Part shown: positions 56,029 through 64,000 of the stretch, piece by piece
Position numbering within the stretch: position 1 is the stretch's first letter
Layout of the letters: every line of letters begins with the position of its first letter
Origin: an uncultured Methanoregula sp.
GTDB taxonomy: Archaea; Halobacteriota; Methanomicrobia; Methanomicrobiales; Methanospirillaceae
NCBI RefSeq assembly: GCF_963667735.1
Contig: NZ_OY763919.1
Coordinates: forward strand, 1,985,539 to 2,049,538
DNA: 64,000 nucleotides
Reading direction: 5' to 3'
The notes under the pieces: model-generated
Databases searched by the model: none
Seen by the model: the letters and a program-made list of their open reading frames with translations, nothing else
Told to the model about the DNA's origin: nothing
Position numbers and translations under genes: made by a program

Positions 56029-57057
56029 ATGATCGAACTTGCCCTCATTGCCGTGCTGCTGGCGCTTGCCTTCACGTTTACCAACGGGTTCCAGGATGCC
56101 AGTTCGATTGCTGCAACATTCATAGCATCCCGCTCGGCAACGCCGAAGATGGGAATCATCCTTGTTGCAGCAATGTCTTTTTTCGGTGCAATCGGCGGGG
56201 GAAGCGCTGTTGCCTTTACGCTGACAGGACTCCTGACGCTCCCCTCCCCGTCCATGGTGGTTGTGGTCCTTCTCGCTGCCATGCTGACGGCAACGATCTG
56301 GAATCTCATAACCTGGAAGTTCGGCATGCCCTCCTCCTCCTCCCATTCGCTTGTCGGGGGGCTCATCGGGGCGGGAATTGCGGCTGCCGGTACGGGGAGC
56401 ATCTTCTGGGGCGTGGATGAACTGTTCAGCCCGTCTCCCGAGCTTGCGGGCTTTGTCAAGATCCTCTTCTTCTTTATCCTCTCGGTCATCATCGGTTTTG
56501 TCGGAAGTTACCTTCTGCACCGGTGCACGACCGTTATCCTCCGGAATGCGGAGCGGACGATCAACCGGAAGATCATTGCGCTCAACTGGTGTGCGGCCGC
56601 GGTCATGGCCTTCTCGAACGCGGCCAACGATACCCAGAAGCAGCTCGGGATAATTGCTCTTGTCCTCTTCTCGGCGGGCATGTCCGCAGCACCCGATGTT
56701 CCTCTCTGGGCCCGGGTAGTCTGCGCCATCCTCATAGCCCTGGGGACGCTCTCGGGGGGATGGCGGATCATGAGCACGCTTGGTCGGAGGATCTTCCGGA
56801 TTGAACCCCTCCACTCGTTCGATTCCCAGTTCTTCTCTGCTGCATCCGTTGGCATCTCCACAATCGCCGGAGCTCCCGTCTCCTCAACGCAGGTCATCAC
56901 CATGTCGGTGCTTGGCGTAGGAGCAGCAGAGAACCCTAGGAAAGTGAAGTGGGAGGTGGGAAAGCATATCCTGACCGCAATGGCTGTTACCATTCCGGTC
57001 ACGATGCTCATCTCCGGGCTCATCTATCTCATCATCTCACCCGTATTGGGAGTGTGA
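56029..57057 (+). CDS. Inorganic phosphate permease, PiT family
   Basis: 342 residues, about ten hydrophobic segments. The family's duplicated signature is present: FTNGFQDASSIAATFIASRS near the N-terminus and FSNAANDTQKQLGIIAL in the second half, each with the GxxD/NA motif. The gene is followed after four bases by a DUF47 PhoU-like protein, the usual partner. Ion-coupled phosphate uptake is the role of studied members. Confidence 0.94.
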   Translation: MIELALIAVLLALAFTFTNGFQDASSIAATFIASRSATPKMGIILVAAMSFFGAIGGGSAVAFTLTGLLTLPSPSMVVVVLLAAMLTATIWNLITWKFGMPSSSSHSLVGGLIGAGIAAAGTGSIFWGVDELFSPSPELAGFVKILFFFILSVIIGFVGSYLLHRCTTVILRNAERTINRKIIALNWCAAAVMAFSNAANDTQKQLGIIALVLFSAGMSAAPDVPLWARVVCAILIALGTLSGGWRIMSTLGRRIFRIEPLHSFDSQFFSAASVGISTIAGAPVSSTQVITMSVLGVGAAENPRKVKWEVGKHILTAMAVTIPVTMLISGLIYLIISPVLGV

Positions 57058-57061
57058 TCCT

Positions 57062-57715
57062 ATGGAAAAAAAGCAACAAACTCATCAGCAGGACGAGAAA
57101 AAAAGCCTGTTTTCGGCAATCTTTCCCCGGGAATACGATTTTGAGGGAATGCTTGCCGCGCAGGCCGACCGGACCGTTGCGGGGGTGCAGGTGCTCGTGT
57201 CATGGCTCAAAGCCTGCCCGGTCTGCAATCCCCGGGAACTTGAACAGATCGAGAACGAAGTTGACATCATGCGCCACGAGATGGAAGCCCGGCTGATCAA
57301 ATCGTTCTCCACCCCGTTTGACCGGCAGGATATCTACAGCATCTCCCGGCAGATGGATTATATCCTCAACATCTCAAAGGAGACGGCAAAAGAGATGTAT
57401 GCATTCGGAGTTACGCCGGACAAACCCATCATCGAGATGGCAGAGAACCTCTTAAGCGGTACGGAATGCATTGCCCGGGGGGTAAAAGCCATGGGCGTGG
57501 ACAAGGCCGCAGTTGAGACAGAAATCCACCATGCCCGGGATACGTACAATACACTTGAAGAGATCTACATAGCAGGGATGGCGGATCTTCTTAAGACAAA
57601 CGATCCCATGCATGCACTGCGGATGCTTGAGATCTACCACCACATGCGGCATGCCGGTCGGGCAATGCGGGAGACGCTCGATATCCTGCATAACGCGGTG
57701 ATCGATCTGGCTTAA
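57062..57715 (+). CDS. DUF47 (PhoU-like) accessory protein of the phosphate permease
   Basis: 217 residues, mostly helical. EYDFEGMLAAQADRTVAGVQ, EVDIMRHEMEARLIKSFSTP and DRQDIYSISRQMDYILNISK match the DUF47 family, whose acidic and Asp residues bind metal clusters as in PhoU. Thought to gate the adjacent permease. Same operon as the permease. Confidence 0.93.
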   Translation: MEKKQQTHQQDEKKSLFSAIFPREYDFEGMLAAQADRTVAGVQVLVSWLKACPVCNPRELEQIENEVDIMRHEMEARLIKSFSTPFDRQDIYSISRQMDYILNISKETAKEMYAFGVTPDKPIIEMAENLLSGTECIARGVKAMGVDKAAVETEIHHARDTYNTLEEIYIAGMADLLKTNDPMHALRMLEIYHHMRHAGRAMRETLDILHNAVIDLA

Positions 57716-57737
57716 AAAAAGGACTTATTGTTTTTTT
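57714..57737. terminator. Interlocked convergent terminators
   Basis: A7 at 57714-57720 serves as T7 for aMBF1 transcription on the minus strand; T7 at 57731-57737 serves the DUF47 gene. The convergent coding ends are only nine bases apart, so each T tract lies within or at the edge of the other gene. Confidence 0.5.
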
Positions 57738-58237
57738 GCTTTCCTTATGATGGTGAGATCGCCAAGGGTGGGGGCGAGCTTGCTCTGCACTTTCTTCTCC
57801 GCCTCGTCTGCGGGAGCATCGACAAGCTGGATACCCAGCACTTTCTCGAGTTTCTTCCTGACGTTCTCCTCCGGAATCAGGTCGCGGTTCTCGATCTTCT
57901 GGATAAGGTGCTCTTTCTCCTTCATCTGCATTGCAAGATCTTTCTGGGACAGCCCCTTCTCCATCCGTGCCCTGCGGATCCGCTCATTGTAGTCATCGAC
58001 AATATCCCCTTCCATGTAATCGAAGAGATCCTTCTTCCGGTATGCGGATGGAGATGCCGGCACACTTTTGGCTGTCCCCGGACGGACCTGGGCGGGACGG
58101 GCAAGATCGGTTCTCCGGACCTGCTGCACTTCAGTGCCGAATTTCTCGCATTTGCTGCAGACCTGCAGCTCGGCGCCTTCAACCCGGACAAGTTTCGGGG
58201 CGCCGCGGATAGGTTCACCACACATTTCGCACTGCAT
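57725..58237 (-). CDS. Multiprotein bridging factor 1 homologue (aMBF1)
   Basis: 170 residues. N-terminal zinc ribbon with [10 protein letters not shown] and [10 protein letters not shown]-terminal Cro-type helix-turn-helix about 75-135 ([20 protein letters not shown]) followed by an extension ending IRKAKKQ. Archaeal MBF1 associates with ribosomes in studied species. Divergent from pan, sharing a 128-bp region with a palindrome over its TATA box. Confidence 0.95.
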   Translation of the reverse strand: MQCEMCGEPIRGAPKLVRVEGAELQVCSKCEKFGTEVQQVRRTDLARPAQVRPGTAKSVPASPSAYRKKDLFDYMEGDIVDDYNERIRRARMEKGLSQKDLAMQMKEKEHLIQKIENRDLIPEENVRKKLEKVLGIQLVDAPADEAEKKVQSKLAPTLGDLTIIRKAKKQ

Positions 58238-58258
58238 ATTCTCACAAAGAGGTAGCGT

Positions 58259-58278
58259 GTGGGAGTATAAATTCCCAC
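58259..58278. promoter_or_regulatory. Palindrome covering the aMBF1 TATA box
   Basis: GTGGGA (58259-58264), GTATAAAT, TCCCAC (58273-58278). The centre read on the minus strand, ATTTATAC, is a good TATA box about 28 bases before the aMBF1 start, predicting a nearly leaderless mRNA. The arms could bind a dimeric repressor that would also affect pan. Confidence 0.6.
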
Positions 58279-58324
58279 CTCATCAGGAACACGTTTCCGG
58301 TTCCCCATTTGCCTCCTCAACAAA

Positions 58325-58337
58325 CACTTTATATGCA
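58325..58337 (+). promoter_or_regulatory. TATA box of the first PAN gene
   Basis: CACTTTATATGCA, centred about 35 bases before ATG 58366. Transcription should start near 58356, giving a leader of about ten bases. Confidence 0.6.
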
Positions 58338-58365
58338 GTTTCCCTATATCTACCTGAGGCACGAG

Positions 58366-59676
58366 ATGGCCGACACCCTTCACCAGTCCCCGGATCCCCA
58401 GACGCCTGAGGAACTTTACCGGCTGTACCGTACATTATCGGAACAGCTCCGGGAGCAGCTGGGCCAGATCGAGAACGACAAACACGAGCTCGAAGCCCAG
58501 ATGATGGAGCGTGTAGGCAATCTTGAATCCCGCAACCTTGAACTCCGCGAGCAGCTCCGGCAGGTAGAGGCGGACAAGCGGTATATCGAGACCCAGAAGA
58601 TCCGGTACGAGCGGGAGGTCCGGAAACTCAAGAGTGAGAGCGAGCAGCTGAGAAGCCCGCCCCTGATTATCGGGACCGTGACCGATGTGGTTGATGCGTC
58701 GCGCGTGATCGTACGTTCGAGTGCAGGACCCCGGTTCCTGGTGCGGAGTTCCCCGTCCATCAATGCGGAGGATCTCAAGCCGGGCGCCCGCTGCACGCTC
58801 AACCAGCAGTCGCTGGCGATCGTGGAACTGCTCCCGACATCGTTCGATTCAGCGGTTTACGGTATGGAACTGGTGGATTCTCCCCAGGAGAATTATACGG
58901 ATATCGGGGGACTGGAAGCCCAGATAAACGAGATCAAGGAAGCGGTGGAACTGCCGCTGAAACGGCCCGAGTTATTCCTGCGGATCGGAATCGACCCTCC
59001 GAAAGGGGTTCTCCTTCACGGACCGCCGGGAACCGGCAAGACCCTGCTTGCAAAAGCAGTGGCCCATGAGACCAATGCCCACTTCATGCGGGTCGTTGGT
59101 TCCGAACTGGTCCAGAAATATATCGGCGAAGGGGCCCGGCTTGTCCGGGAACTCTTCGACCTTGCCAAGAAGAAGGCGCCGACCATCATCTTCATCGACG
59201 AGATCGATGCAGTCGGGGCGAGCCGGACCGAGGCGAACACGTCCGGTGACCGGGAAGTCCAGAGGACTCTCATGCAGCTCCTGGCCGGCATGGACGGCTT
59301 CGAGAACCGGGGGGACGTGAAGATCATCGGGGCCACGAACCGGATCGATATCTTGGACAAGGCGCTCTTACGTCCCGGCCGGTTCGACCGGATCATCGAG
59401 ATCCCCCTACCGGACGAATCCGGCCGCCTCTCCATTCTGAATGTGCACTGCCGTTCCCTCACGATCGACAAGGATGTTGATCTTACGGAAGTTGCCCGCC
59501 AGACCGATGGCAAGAACGGTGCCGATCTCCGGGCCATCTGCATGGAAGCGGGGATGTTCGCAATCCGGAAAGAGCGCCCGTCCATTACGCAGGAAGATTT
59601 CCTGGCTGCCATTGCGAAAGTGGGTTTTGAACTCAATCGGAGCACGTTCGACGGCGAAGGTGCGATGTTCGCGTGA
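58366..59676 (+). CDS. pan: Proteasome-activating nucleotidase, first paralogue
   Basis: AAA+ unfoldase that feeds the 20S proteasome. 436 residues from [11 protein letters not shown]-terminal coiled coil about 20-100 ([20 protein letters not shown]), OB domain about 105-175, then AAA domain: Walker A GPPGTGKT, Walker [12 protein letters not shown], sensor ATNRIDILD, Arg fingers in LRPGRFDRI. The C-terminus reads GEGAMFA, so the HbYX motif used to open the 20S gate has Phe in place of Tyr (Met-Phe-Ala). The start is fixed by the TATA box at 58325-58337; the open frame begins at 58309 inside the promoter. Confidence 0.95.
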   Translation: MADTLHQSPDPQTPEELYRLYRTLSEQLREQLGQIENDKHELEAQMMERVGNLESRNLELREQLRQVEADKRYIETQKIRYEREVRKLKSESEQLRSPPLIIGTVTDVVDASRVIVRSSAGPRFLVRSSPSINAEDLKPGARCTLNQQSLAIVELLPTSFDSAVYGMELVDSPQENYTDIGGLEAQINEIKEAVELPLKRPELFLRIGIDPPKGVLLHGPPGTGKTLLAKAVAHETNAHFMRVVGSELVQKYIGEGARLVRELFDLAKKKAPTIIFIDEIDAVGASRTEANTSGDREVQRTLMQLLAGMDGFENRGDVKIIGATNRIDILDKALLRPGRFDRIIEIPLPDESGRLSILNVHCRSLTIDKDVDLTEVARQTDGKNGADLRAICMEAGMFAIRKERPSITQEDFLAAIAKVGFELNRSTFDGEGAMFA

Positions 59677-59787
59677 TCAGTCCGGTCCCGTGCATCTTTC
59701 TTTTTGGCTTTTTTAAAATGATATCGTGAGGGTTTACGGTAAATTTCACCCTGACTGTATGCCGGGTAGGTTCTGTTTTCCCAAAGA

Positions 59788-61740
59788 TCAGAGATGACCG
59801 GATTCCATCTTTTTGAGGGGAATTTTTATCCGGTACTGTGTTCCTGCCGCTCCATCCATCTCCACAGTAGCCAGTATCTGCCGGATCAGGCTCTGGACCA
59901 GCATGAGGCCGAGCGTCTCGCTCTTTTCCCAGTCATAGTCTTTCGCAAAACCAATGCCATTGTCGCTGACAAGAATCTCAGTGTCCGAATCCGTGGCCTC
60001 AAGCCGGACCAGGATCTCCCCGGAGCTTCCCCTGGGGAACGCGTGCTTGAGACTGTTCGATATCAGCTCGTTGATGATGAGGCCCAGGGGGACTGCCGTG
60101 TTGATACCCATCCGGATATGCTCGCCTTCGATTTTCAGATGGATGATATTCATATTCACATTATAAAACTGGAACAGGTACGTTCCCAGGTAGCGGATAT
60201 ACTCCGTGATATCGATCTCGGAGAGATTCTCTGACTGGTATACCTTCTCGTGGACAAGGGCCATAGCCCGGACCCGGTTCTGGCTTTCCATGATCGCGCC
60301 GAGAACCTTCTCATCAGAAAAAGAATGGGACTGAAGATTTAAGAGGCTGATGATGATCTGGAGATTGTTCTTCACCCGGTGATGGATCTCCCGGAGAAGC
60401 ACTTCCTTTTCTTTGAGAGCGGCGGACAGTTTCTGGGTCATCTGGTTCCGCTCAGTGATGTCCATGAGGGAGGCCACGCTCTTCTTTGTCTCGGGTATAT
60501 TGTCCATGGTCAGGAAGATATCCCGCACTTCACCGGTCTTTGTTATGAACCGGAATTCGCTCTGGGTGGGGGTTACCGGAGAATCCCCGATCTTTCTTGT
60601 GGCGAACTCTTCCTGCATCCGTTTGAGATCTTCCGCATCAATAAACCGGGTCCAGCTCATGTGACCTTCAATCTCACTCTTGGAAAAACCGCATAAGTGT
60701 TCGAACTCCACGTTCACAAGGCTAATGGTTGTATCCTCTTCAAGAAGTGCCATGGCAGTACCGGTGTTCCCAAAAATTGCCCGGTAGAGATTCTCGGACT
60801 CCACAAGTGCCTGCGAAGTTGTTTTGAGATCGGTAATATCCCGGCATTCCGCAATGAGGTACTGTGCTTTGCCATTGCGATCTTTTACCGGTTTTATGGA
60901 AAAATCCGTGTATCTGGGGGATCCATCTTCTGAAGTATCCAGGATCTCGAACCGGGTGAACTCCCCCCGGGCAGCTGACAGAACCGCATATTTCATCTTC
61001 CGTGAAAGATTGCGGGAATATGACCAGAGTTTTGTATCCGGGTAAGGAATCTTAGCGAGATCCGGTATGGATGCAGCGCCGAATGCGGAGAGCGGACGGT
61101 TTGTGTTGACGAGGATTCCGTCGGTAGTCAACAGATCGATAAATTGGAAGGTCTGTTCAAACATTGCCCTTATTTTATTCTCCCGATCAACGAGCTCTTT
61201 ATCCGTATTCACCAGGTCATTATAGTCCTGGCGGAGTTCGCCTTCTGTTGCGGTCAGCTGTTCGTAGGCAGCAGAGAGGTTCGAGTTCTTCTGCTGGAGC
61301 TCGTTCTCGCTCTTCTTCCGGTCCGTGATATCCCTGCCTTCCGCTATAAGATACAATAACCCCCCGGCCTTGTCGTATACCGGTATGAGTGAGAAATCTG
61401 TGTAATGGAAGGATCCATCGGCTGTCTTGTGGGAACCTTCGAGCCGGACAAAATTCCCGAGCTTGGCTGACTGGATCGCTTCCTGTAATTCCTGCTGGAG
61501 TTTTTCAGAATGCGTCCACCAGGGAGTCTCCCAGAATGGTTTACCGGTCACATCCGATTCACTGATACCGCTGAACGTCAGCGCAGTTTGGTTTGCATTG
61601 GTAATCTGATAGGAATCGGGATCAATAATCAAAAGTATGGTCTGGATATTTTCAAATATTCTCTGAAAATATGAATCAGCCCCGGTTTTTGCGGCAGGGC
61701 TTTCTTTCCCGATTCCGGTTTGGTCTTCCACAGGAAACAC
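59788..61740 (-). CDS. PAS histidine kinase of the HisKA_2 (HWE-like) type
   Basis: 650 residues, soluble. Three PAS domains: about 25-145 (ending AEGRDITDRKK), 195-305 (ending AECRDITDLK), 310-430 (ending LMDITERNQM), with a coiled stretch between the first two. The kinase core is HisKA_2: LLREIHHRVKNNLQIIISLL, then a HATPase with NELISNSLKHAF and SDNGIGFA. Differs in class from the other three kinases of the window. The start is GTG at 61740, with a second GTG four codons in. Confidence 0.9.
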   Translation of the reverse strand: MFPVEDQTGIGKESPAAKTGADSYFQRIFENIQTILLIIDPDSYQITNANQTALTFSGISESDVTGKPFWETPWWTHSEKLQQELQEAIQSAKLGNFVRLEGSHKTADGSFHYTDFSLIPVYDKAGGLLYLIAEGRDITDRKKSENELQQKNSNLSAAYEQLTATEGELRQDYNDLVNTDKELVDRENKIRAMFEQTFQFIDLLTTDGILVNTNRPLSAFGAASIPDLAKIPYPDTKLWSYSRNLSRKMKYAVLSAARGEFTRFEILDTSEDGSPRYTDFSIKPVKDRNGKAQYLIAECRDITDLKTTSQALVESENLYRAIFGNTGTAMALLEEDTTISLVNVEFEHLCGFSKSEIEGHMSWTRFIDAEDLKRMQEEFATRKIGDSPVTPTQSEFRFITKTGEVRDIFLTMDNIPETKKSVASLMDITERNQMTQKLSAALKEKEVLLREIHHRVKNNLQIIISLLNLQSHSFSDEKVLGAIMESQNRVRAMALVHEKVYQSENLSEIDITEYIRYLGTYLFQFYNVNMNIIHLKIEGEHIRMGINTAVPLGLIINELISNSLKHAFPRGSSGEILVRLEATDSDTEILVSDNGIGFAKDYDWEKSETLGLMLVQSLIRQILATVEMDGAAGTQYRIKIPLKKMESGHL

Positions 61741-62064
61741 CTGACAGTTCTTTTATAAATCAGGTAAATATAATTTGGCTCTCTGTTTATGCAACCCGGG
61801 GTGGTTGTGATGCATTTACTCCCACCAGCAGTCACATATATACACCGGTGAACTGCCGTTGTATCTGCATGGGACCGCTCTTCAGGTTCAATCGGTGCAT
61901 CCCCCATAATCCCGTGTAGCAAAAGGGCTCCGTTCTGACCATATAACCCCGCGGTTCAATGGATGTCCTGGCAGGTGCAAAGGGACCACTCCTGCCATTT
62001 CAGGATTATATATTGTGAAGAGGTCCATGCATATCTGTCAATACACAATACAGGAGATAGAATC
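61741..62064. other. Intergenic region
   Basis: An AT-rich TTCTTTTATAAATC at 61748-61761 and GTAAATATAATTT at 61764-61776 could be promoters in either direction. No gene seen before the small membrane protein at 62065. Confidence 0.4.
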
Positions 62065-62187
62065 ATGACCATAACACAGCAAATCCGCGAGCACAGCGTC
62101 TTTCTGCGGGCCTGCGAAGGCATCCCGCTCATGATTGCCGCGATTGTGCTCCTTTCGATCAGCGCATACATCATGAAGAAGTCGTGA
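62065..62187 (+). CDS. Very small single-pass membrane protein
   Basis: 40 residues from MTITQQIREHSVFLRACEGI. One hydrophobic helix (about 19-36, IPLMIAAIVLLSISAYI) and KKS at the end. CAGGAGATAG eight bases before the ATG is a strong ribosome site, which argues for real translation despite its size. Confidence 0.65.
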   Translation: MTITQQIREHSVFLRACEGIPLMIAAIVLLSISAYIMKKS

Positions 62188-62345
62188 TGAATGCGCATTC
62201 ATTTACGGGGAGCCGTTTGCTCCCCGGTCTTCGTTTACGAAAATTCAGCCCTGCGTTTCCTGTATCCTTGTTCCGGGATGCACCCATGACGATTGGTTGG
62301 CGGTAACAGAATAGCCCGGTTCATCCAGCTGGTTGTTAATCGGAT

Positions 62346-62828
62346 TTATGGCAGACCTGATTCTTCCGGCTGCCCGATCAGTTCGCCTTCCTCCACTTCA
62401 TCTTCCCGGCACCAGATTTCGATCGTCTGCGTTATGCCGGCATATTCCTGGTGATACTCGTCCGGTGTGGAACCCGGGCTCATCGGCACAGAGTTCAGCA
62501 GTTTTCCGTCCTTGAAACCATAGAGTTTGCGGAATTTCCAGTCCGGTCCGAGAACTACCGTTCTCTCATAGTAGACATCCTGTGCAAGTTCATGCGTGAA
62601 AAAGATCCCTCTTTCCCATTCGAAAAGCGGCTCCCGAACATATCTTCTGATGTACCACCGGAGTTCAGCTACGAGTGACAGCGCGCTGCTGAGCGTGGAG
62701 CAGGTGATATAGACCCCGCAGGACATTTTTTTCGGATGATAAAACCGGAGTACCAGGCGGCTCGTTTCAGAAGAGAAAAGGGTATGGTGGAGATCGATGC
62801 CTTCCTTCTGGATCAGCAGAATATTCAT
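62346..62828 (-). CDS. Hypothetical protein downstream of the second PAN
   Basis: 160 residues from MNILLIQKEGIDLHHTLFSS. Mixed alpha/beta with FEWERGIFFTHELAQDVYYE in the middle and an acidic tail. GGGGAG six bases before ATG 62828 decides this start over the ATG six bases upstream. Same strand as the PAN gene, 42 bp after it, so probably in one transcript with it. No family recognised. Confidence 0.65.
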   Translation of the reverse strand: MNILLIQKEGIDLHHTLFSSETSRLVLRFYHPKKMSCGVYITCSTLSSALSLVAELRWYIRRYVREPLFEWERGIFFTHELAQDVYYERTVVLGPDWKFRKLYGFKDGKLLNSVPMSPGSTPDEYHQEYAGITQTIEIWCREDEVEEGELIGQPEESGLP

Positions 62829-62870
62829 CCACATCTCCCCTGCAACCGCGATGCGCAGAGCATCGGGCGA

Positions 62871-64000
62871 TCAGGTATACATGCGGTTATCAGTGGTCGT
62901 CTCGTTCCTGACTTTCTGGACTGCCGCGATGAAGTCGATCATGCCTACATTCTCCGCTTCACGCCTGACCGCCATCATGCCCGCTTCCCGGCAGATAGCT
63001 TCGAGTTCGGCTCCCGTTGCCTTCTCGGTCCGCCCGGCGATATCCTCAAGATTGACTTCCGCAAGATGCATGTGCCGTGAATGGATCTTCAGGATCTGGA
63101 GCCGGGCATCCTTGTCGGGGACTGCGATCTCGATGAGCCGGTCAAAACGTCCGGGCCGGAGAAGGGCCGGATCGAGCATATCGGCCCGGTTGGTGGCTGC
63201 CATGATCCGCACATTGCCCCGGTTGTCGAACCCGTCCATCTCCGCAAGGAGCTGCATGAGGGTCCGCTGGACCTCCGCGCTGCCGCTGGTCCCGTCATTG
63301 GTACGCATGCTGCCCACGGCATCGATCTCATCGATAAAGATGATCGCTTTCTTGTGCTCGCGGGCAAGCTGGAAGAGTTCGCGGACAAGTCCTGCGCCTT
63401 CGCCAATGAACTTGTGCACGAGTTCGCTCCCGGACATGCGGATGAACGTAGCGTTTGCCTCATGGGCAACCGCTTTTGCAATAAGGGTTTTACCGGTACC
63501 CGGTGCCCCATAGAGCAGGATGCCTTTCGGGGGCTCCACACCGATCCGCCGGAAGATCTCCGGTTTTGTCAGCGGGTACTCGACTGCTTCGCGCACTTCC
63601 CGGATAACGTCCGTAAGGCCGCCGATTTCAGCATAGGTCTCCTGGGGTTTGTCCACCAGTTCCATGACCCGGACGCGGGAATCGTAAATGTTCCCGATCA
63701 CCTTGACGATGGACAGGGCATTGTTGACGGCCACTTTTGCGCCGGGTTTCAATATCGGGCGGAGGTCTTCCGGGGCATGGGTCAGGTATTCCTGGTTGTT
63801 TCCCTGCTGCCGCAGGTAAATTTCCCCGTTCTCAAGGATGTCCACAACAACGGCTACAAAGAGCGGCATCCGCTTGAGCTGGTTATTCTCCCGCTTGAGC
63901 TGGCCGTTCTCTTTTGTGAGATCGTCAACCTTCACCTTCATCTCAAGGAGGGAAGCCTCGAGCTCGTTTACCTGGATCTGGTATTTGAGCTCGGATGAAG
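62871..64000 (-). CDS. pan: Proteasome-activating nucleotidase, second paralogue (5' end beyond window)
   Basis: The visible 376 residues cover the end of the coiled coil, OB and AAA domains: Walker A GAPGTGKT, Walker [12 protein letters not shown], sensor ATNRADMLD, Arg fingers in LRPGRFDRL. The C-terminus NRMYT carries a proper HbYX motif (Met-Tyr-Thr), unlike the paralogue at 58366. The coiled coil continues in frame past the right edge, so the true start is outside; the ATG at 63941 is internal. Confidence 0.93.
   Translation of the reverse strand, partial: SSELKYQIQVNELEASLLEMKVKVDDLTKENGQLKRENNQLKRMPLFVAVVVDILENGEIYLRQQGNNQEYLTHAPEDLRPILKPGAKVAVNNALSIVKVIGNIYDSRVRVMELVDKPQETYAEIGGLTDVIREVREAVEYPLTKPEIFRRIGVEPPKGILLYGAPGTGKTLIAKAVAHEANATFIRMSGSELVHKFIGEGAGLVRELFQLAREHKKAIIFIDEIDAVGSMRTNDGTSGSAEVQRTLMQLLAEMDGFDNRGNVRIMAATNRADMLDPALLRPGRFDRLIEIAVPDKDARLQILKIHSRHMHLAEVNLEDIAGRTEKATGAELEAICREAGMMAVRREAENVGMIDFIAAVQKVRNETTTDNRMYT

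Noticed and set aside
55912..56814. 300-codon minus-strand frame
   Set aside because: Antisense shadow of the phosphate permease; highly charged low-complexity translation.

Overview
The window is GC-rich archaeal chromosome, almost certainly from a methanogen of the Methanomicrobiales (a Methanoregula-like lineage is my inference, not something the sequence proves). Archaeal markers are transcription factor B (35350-36363), the multiprotein bridging factor aMBF1 (57725-58237), two proteasome-activating nucleotidases (58366-59676 and 62871 to the right edge), an archaeal-type triosephosphate isomerase (left edge), and the archaeal entry to aromatic biosynthesis (ADTH synthase plus 3-dehydroquinate synthase II). 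Many PAS-domain sensor kinases, YIP1-like and S-layer-like proteins fit that order. No rRNA or tRNA gene, CRISPR array or intact insertion sequence was seen.

Layout. 1-8228: triosephosphate isomerase, a U32 peptidase-family protein overlapping a small membrane protein, type I dehydroquinase (aroD), a PAS/GAF histidine kinase and a small lipoprotein. 8534-16367: one tightly overlapping minus-strand operon carrying nearly all of aromatic amino-acid synthesis: two ADTH-synthase-family paralogues, DHQ synthase II, prephenate dehydrogenase, prephenate dehydratase, EPSP synthase, a shikimate kinase-shikimate dehydrogenase fusion and chorismate synthase. Neighbouring genes mostly share four-base ATGA/GTGA overlaps. 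With aroD the route from ADTH to chorismate, and from prephenate to phenylpyruvate and hydroxyphenylpyruvate, is complete; no chorismate mutase is visible.

16.6-26.5 kb is accessory DNA. It holds an AAA ATPase/TOPRIM pair, then a strongly AT-rich cassette of four genes: a pentapeptide-repeat protein with a conserved C-terminal domain, a RelA/SpoT-synthetase-like protein, a stand-alone Lrp ligand-binding (RAM) domain and an HD alarmone-hydrolase-like protein. Two families of near-identical direct repeats (A, about 300 bp; B, 260 bp) flank it. Beyond lie a DUF4258/DUF2283 pair, an antitoxin-like gene behind a broken PIN gene, and gene fragments. I regard the alarmone-like cassette as the best candidate for an undescribed system.

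26.8-43.7 kb: a secreted metalloprotease, a YIP1 protein, a HEPN/MNT pair, a membrane-anchored Ser/Thr kinase, an FMN reductase, TFB, a response regulator, an orphan contractile-tail tube protein, and a regulator/membrane-protein operon that shares a 22-bp palindromic operator with a nearby S-layer-like gene. 43.9-55.9 kb: a REC-PAS8 histidine kinase of 1399 residues, a solute-binding protein paired with a Cache-HAMP-PAS kinase, a flavoprotein, an archaellin remnant, a BMP-type lipoprotein, a LysE exporter and a small lipoprotein. 56-64 kb: a phosphate permease with its PhoU-like partner, aMBF1 divergent from the first PAN, another PAS kinase, two small proteins and the second PAN cut by the right edge.
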